NCBI GenBank assembly: GCA_036939355.1
Contig: JALLAP010000422.1
Coordinates: 1-21,451, forward strand
Direction of reading: 5' to 3'
DNA from: Thalassiosira profunda
Lineage: Eukaryota > Bacillariophyta > Thalassiosirophyceae > Thalassiosirales > Thalassiosiraceae
Length of the DNA: 21,451 nt
A program made the position numbers and the translations under genes. Below, piece by piece: positions 17,878 to 21,451 of the stretch (position 1 is its first letter; the number at the start of each line of letters is the position of its first letter). Under the pieces are notes generated by a model. The model saw only the letters and a program-made list of their open reading frames with translations, was not told where the DNA came from and searched no databases.

Positions 17878-20851
17878 ATGACAACGAGGCGTTCCCAGGC
17901 GCAGCTCAACGACGCCCAAAAGGGCGACCTAGCAGGGCTGTGGGACAGTCATGCGCCCGATATTGCCGTCGCCGTCGGGGGAGGCGACGGGGGCAGCTCC
18001 GGCGGCGGGCGGGGCCGCGGCAGGGGAAGAGGCCGGGGAGGGCGCGGTGCAGGAGGCAGGGGCGGCGGTGGCGTGGCCCAAACCAAAATCGTGCCCATGT
18101 CCCTGGAGGACGAGGATTATGTCTTCATCTGCCGGCTGTATTCCTTCCTGCGATGGGTGGTGGAGAGCATGGAGGAGCGGGAAGCGCAGGAGAAGGAGTC
18201 TCAACGCCCTGAGGTGGTGGATGTCGATGAGGGAGATGGAAGTGAACCACCCAAGTCTTCGGAGCAGCTGTCATTTCTATTCCAAAGAATCAACATCAGC
18301 TCGGGCGGCGGTGGGCCAAAGCGAATGATCGTTCCTCGAATCGTCGGGGGCAAGCAAATCGTGCCTTTCACCGCACCCTTTCTGGAGGAATTCAATGCCT
18401 ACGAGAACAGAGGGGGCACGCAACAAAATGACGGGGGGCAAAGCAACATACCCTTTGGATCGTACCTCCATCACCAACCGGATCGCGCGTTGGCCTCCCT
18501 CGGCTGCGCCATTGGACTCAACGTGCTCACTCTGTGGCGAAGGCATCAATCCGCGCTGCCGTCGACGAACCCCCTTCAACGCAACAACGAGCAGCATCCC
18601 CACCTGTCCACCCTCCACACGGCTACATATCGACCGCGATTCTACAACCTCTCGTCTTCCTTTCAACTGCGCATGGCGCACGTGCGGACGTCGACGGTGG
18701 GACGCCTCATCTCCCTGCGGGGCACGGTGACCAAAGCCCGCCCAAAGCGTTTGAGGGTGCTGGACGCCGGATTCACGTGTTGCAAATGCGGTTGGAATCA
18801 AACGACGAAGTTTCTGGAAGGCAAGTACTGCCAGCCGACGCGGTGCGAGGACGTGAAGTGCCGGAGCCAGAGGTTCGTCATCAACCGCAAAGTGTCCACC
18901 TACTGCGACGTGCAGGAATTGAAGATCCAGGAGGTGCGGGAGGAGTTACACTGCGAGGGCCTCGAGGGCGAGGGGATGGGCGGGGACGGCGAGGGAAGGG
19001 AAGCGGGGCGGGCCCCGCGGCATATGGAAGTGGAGGTGTCGCACGATTTGGTGGACACGTGCCACGCGGGCGATTCGATCGTCGTGACGGGCATTGTGAG
19101 AGCGGTGAACTCGGCGCTGGCCAGTGGCAGGGCGGGGAAGCGCGCGGCGGAGACGAGCACCTACAAACTCTACGTGGTGGGCCATTCAATTGTGAATTTG
19201 ACGGCCGAGGATGGATCTCGTGGAGGCGGGCAGGAAAATGGAAAGCACGGGATGGAGGCGGACGATGGTCAGGGCCGGAGCAAGCGGTCCCGGACGTCGT
19301 CTTCGGCGGCCAATCAATACACCGACCAGCAGGTGCAGCAGATTTGCAGCCTCGCCCACGCCGACCACCGCATGTACAGCCTGCCGACGCGCATGGCCTT
19401 TCCGTTCGACCTTCTCGTCCGGTCGCTCTGCCCCAACATCATCGGTAACGATCTGGTCAAGGCGGGCATCGTCTTGTGTTTGTTGGGAGGGACGGCGCCA
19501 GAGGTCTCGGGGCTGGAGGCGCAGAGCGGCATGACCATCAGAAGCAATTCTCATATGCTTGTAGTTGGTGATCCAGGAATGGGAAAGTCGCAAATGTTGC
19601 TCTCGGCGAATCAAGTGGCCGCGAGAAGTGTCTATGTTGGAGGGAACACGGCCTCGTCTACAGGGCTTACGGTGTCGCTCACAAAGGAGCCGGGCGGGGA
19701 TATGGGCATCGAAGCTGGCGCGCTTGTCTTGGCGGATCGAGGAGTGTGCTGCTTGGACGAACTGGACAAGATGCCAAAGAATCATCAGGATGGTCTGCTC
19801 GAGGCGATGGAACAGCAGCAGGTCTCGATCGCAAAGGCGGGCGTTGTGGCATCTCTCCCATCGCGGTGCAGCGTCATTGCCGCGGCCAACCCCAAGAGCG
19901 GGCACTACAATATGAGCAAGACTGTCTCGGAGAATCTTGCAATGGCTGGCCCTCTCTTGAGTAGGTTTGACCTGGTCTTCATCTTGAGAGACGAAGCGGA
20001 TGCCGAACTCGACGAGAAGATCTCGGACAACATCACAGGTCGACTTCGCAGGGGCACTGGTGGCAATCAGAGCGTAGATGATGGACGAGGAAGGCGGTGG
20101 ACGGAATCGATGGACGCGTACGGAGAGAAAGAGCGAGCGCCCTTGCGATGCCGCCTGCCCTGGGTGACTAGCTTCCAAAAGCAGCCGCTGCCCTTGCAGC
20201 AGGTGAAAGACTACCTGGCCTACGCGCGGGAACACTGCCGACCCAAAATGNAAGCAGCCGCTGCCCTTGCAGCAGGTGAAAGACTACCTGGCCTACGCGC
20301 GGGAACACTGCCGACCCAAAATGACGGACGCTGCAGCCAGCGTTTTGCAAGACTACTTCATGCAATTGAGGCACGGGAAGAGCAAAGACGACGTCCCAAT
20401 CACCACTCGCCAACTCGAGGCCCTCATCCGCCTCTCCCAGGCGCGCGCCAAGGCCTGCCTCCGCCCCTATGTTCTACGGGAAGACGCAGAAGATGTGGTG
20501 GAATTGATGATAGAGTCGGTCAAACAGGTGCACACTGATGAGAGCGGTCGGATCGACAAGTCTCGAGGAGGAGCGGGCGGGAAAAACAAACACTTCAAGG
20601 CGTTTGAGAGTGCGATGCGTTCGTGGGGACAGCCGAAGTTCTCGTACAACGATTTGCAGCGTATTGCTGACAAGGTGAACCTTCCCCTTGAAACAAGTCT
20701 CAATGGTAAGCTGCGTGCATCTCCTCCGGTCAATCTCTCGGTCTTTGGATAGCTCACTTCTTTTGCTGCTTCCCCAGATGTTATCGAGCACCTGCGAAGC
20801 CGAGATATCGTGATGAAGGACAGCGAGGGTTTTTTTAAGCTTGCTCTGTGA
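17878..20851 (+). CDS. MCM8: MCM8 DNA helicase (2 exons, contains an assembly duplication)
   Basis: Exon 1 is 17878-20705 and exon 2 is 20778-20851; the intron is 72 bp (donor GTAAGC, acceptor CCCCAG). Removing the 73-bp duplication at N20251 gives one continuous protein of 942 residues. MCM8 pairs with MCM9 in homologous recombination and crosslink repair. Marks in order: an N-terminal RG/GGR low-complexity tract (about 40-66), an OB fold with zinc-binding cysteines (C301-C304 and onward), Walker A GDPGMGKS (564-571), Walker B CLDELDKM with D627/E628, sensor region AAANPKSGHYN, and the arginine finger LSRFD (R696). SLCPNIIGNDLVKAG and KTVSENLAMAGPLLSRF fit MCM8 best. The last exon encodes a winged-helix end (VIEHLRSRDIV). 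Human MCM8 has 840 residues; the excess lies in the N-terminal tract and in acidic or Gly-rich inserts. Start is the first ATG of the frame. Confidence 0.93.
20179..20323. repeat. 72-bp exact duplication around N20251 (assembly artefact)
   Basis: 20179-20250 and 20252-20323 are identical, separated by one N. As printed, MCM8 shifts frame and ends early at 20538; collapsing 73 bp restores the conserved C terminus. Confidence 0.95.
20706..20777 (+). other. last intron of MCM8
   Basis: 72-bp GT-AG intron, donor GTAAGC, with a pyrimidine-rich run before CCCCAG. Splicing adds 24 codons ending FFKLAL and a stop, which fit the MCM8 C terminus; reading through would end at 20752 in unrelated residues. 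Confidence 0.87.
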
Positions 20852-20909
20852 AGAGAGTTGCTTTCTTGGATGCGCTGTCACCCTTCGGCACTGGTTCATA
20901 AGAGAAACG

Positions 20910-21451
20910 TCACGACGCATGCTTTTCCTCCTTGGCCTCTTCTTCGTTTTCTGCACCCACACCCACGGCCAATTCCAATGCACTGAGATCTTTTAGACAT
21001 CTCATATATGCGTCGTCCACCCGCTGTTCTATGTTGTACTCTGTCGCAATATTGCTCAAAAGCTCATACACCTCCGTGCCCAGTAAGGCCTTGCACTCCC
21101 GCTCCACCCGCCGCGGATTGCCGATTTGCCCCCGCGCCCACTTTGTCCGCCGGTCGCACCGCTCGATTGCCTCCGTCACCTCCTTGGCTATGTCGCCTTC
21201 GTCCCTCCCTGCCGCCGACGATAGTATCTCGTACACCTCGTGACCCAATTTCGCCCTCGCTTTGCTCATGACCGTCAGCGCGTCCCGCCATTCGTGAATT
21301 AGACGTATGTCGCCGCCGCCCTCAAATCGCAAATTGAAGCCCCGCAAATCCTTGCCATCCACATCTGGCGCCCTCGCCTGAAATTGGAAGGTGCGGTGGT
21401 CCTGCCTGCCGTGCAATTTCGGCCTCACGAGTTTGTGGGCACCAAAGGACT
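20910..21451 (-). CDS. unrecognised protein, 5' end beyond the window
   Basis: The frame is open from the stop at 20910-20912 to the right edge, giving 179 codons before the stop plus a partial codon at the edge; there is no ATG start, so the gene is partial. I do not recognise the family. The protein is helical and charged. It contains an internal repeat: KLGHEVYEILSSAA is echoed about 55 residues later by LLGTEVYELLSNIA, each followed by a helix ending in an Arg-Cys pair (IERC and YMRC). The C terminus is acidic and Glu/Lys-rich. No signal peptide or membrane segment is visible in the available part. It converges on MCM8 with 58 bp between stops. Confidence 0.7.
   Translation of the reverse strand, partial: SFGAHKLVRPKLHGRQDHRTFQFQARAPDVDGKDLRGFNLRFEGGGDIRLIHEWRDALTVMSKARAKLGHEVYEILSSAAGRDEGDIAKEVTEAIERCDRRTKWARGQIGNPRRVERECKALLGTEVYELLSNIATEYNIEQRVDDAYMRCLKDLSALELAVGVGAENEEEAKEEKHAS

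Noticed and set aside
17090..17884. A longer methyltransferase start upstream of 17520, or a second minus-strand gene there
   Set aside because: The extra N-terminal residues are low-complexity, lie in the divergent promoter of MCM8, and the core domain is complete from 17520.
18534..19448. Second plus-strand frame (about 300 residues) inside MCM8
   Set aside because: Shadow frame in GC-rich sequence, rich in Gly/Arg; the MCM8 frame carries all conserved motifs.
10347..20323. The three 72-bp direct repeats as a CRISPR array, transposon target duplications or a dispersed repeat family
   Set aside because: The three pairs differ from each other in sequence, each pair surrounds exactly one N, and all have the same length. 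An assembly overlap explains this best.
17878..20538. MCM8 as a pseudogene truncated by a frameshift
   Set aside because: The frame change lies exactly at the N-flanked duplication and is repaired by collapsing it; the downstream exon and intron fit the family.

Overview
The window looks like nuclear DNA from a eukaryotic alga with a secondary plastid of the red lineage, most likely an ochrophyte/stramenopile; a haptophyte is the main alternative. Three things point there. There is a three-helix light-harvesting protein whose presequence has the ASA-FAP type cleavage motif. A DTW-domain tRNA enzyme has a similar Ala|Phe leader. Genes are compact, with few short GT-AG introns (about 70-185 bp), mostly with GTGAG donors. 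There are no operons, ribosome binding sites or prokaryotic features, and I saw no RNA genes, CRISPR arrays or mobile elements.

Twelve protein genes can be supported: (1) a duplicated EF-hand protein (+); (2) and (3) a divergent pair of secreted paralogues, a short one (-) and a long one with two EF hands (+); (4) a DTW-domain tRNA-modifying enzyme (-); (5) an extended ORMDL sphingolipid regulator (+); (6) a Ser-rich coiled-coil protein (-); (7) a giant PUB-TPR protein of about 2,200 residues (+); (8) a light-harvesting protein (-); (9) a FHIT-type dinucleoside triphosphatase (+); (10) a METTL21-like methyltransferase (-); (11) the MCM8 helicase (+); (12) an unrecognised protein running off the right edge (-). 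Their strands alternate without exception, so every gene shares a 5' intergenic region with one neighbour and a 3' region with the other. Convergent gaps are 20-375 bp. Divergent gaps, measured start to start, are 117-373 bp. The neighbours do not form an obvious pathway; the layout looks like genome architecture rather than functional clustering.

Three of the four single-N positions (10419, 15945, 20251) are flanked on both sides by exact 72-bp copies of the same sequence. These look like unmerged contig overlaps from assembly. Removing one copy plus the N (73 bp) restores the reading frames of the PUB-TPR gene and MCM8, and shortens the light-harvesting gene's intron. The fourth N (7860) has no such flanking duplication.

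Exon structures were worked out by eye from splice sites, frame and family similarity. No database search was possible.
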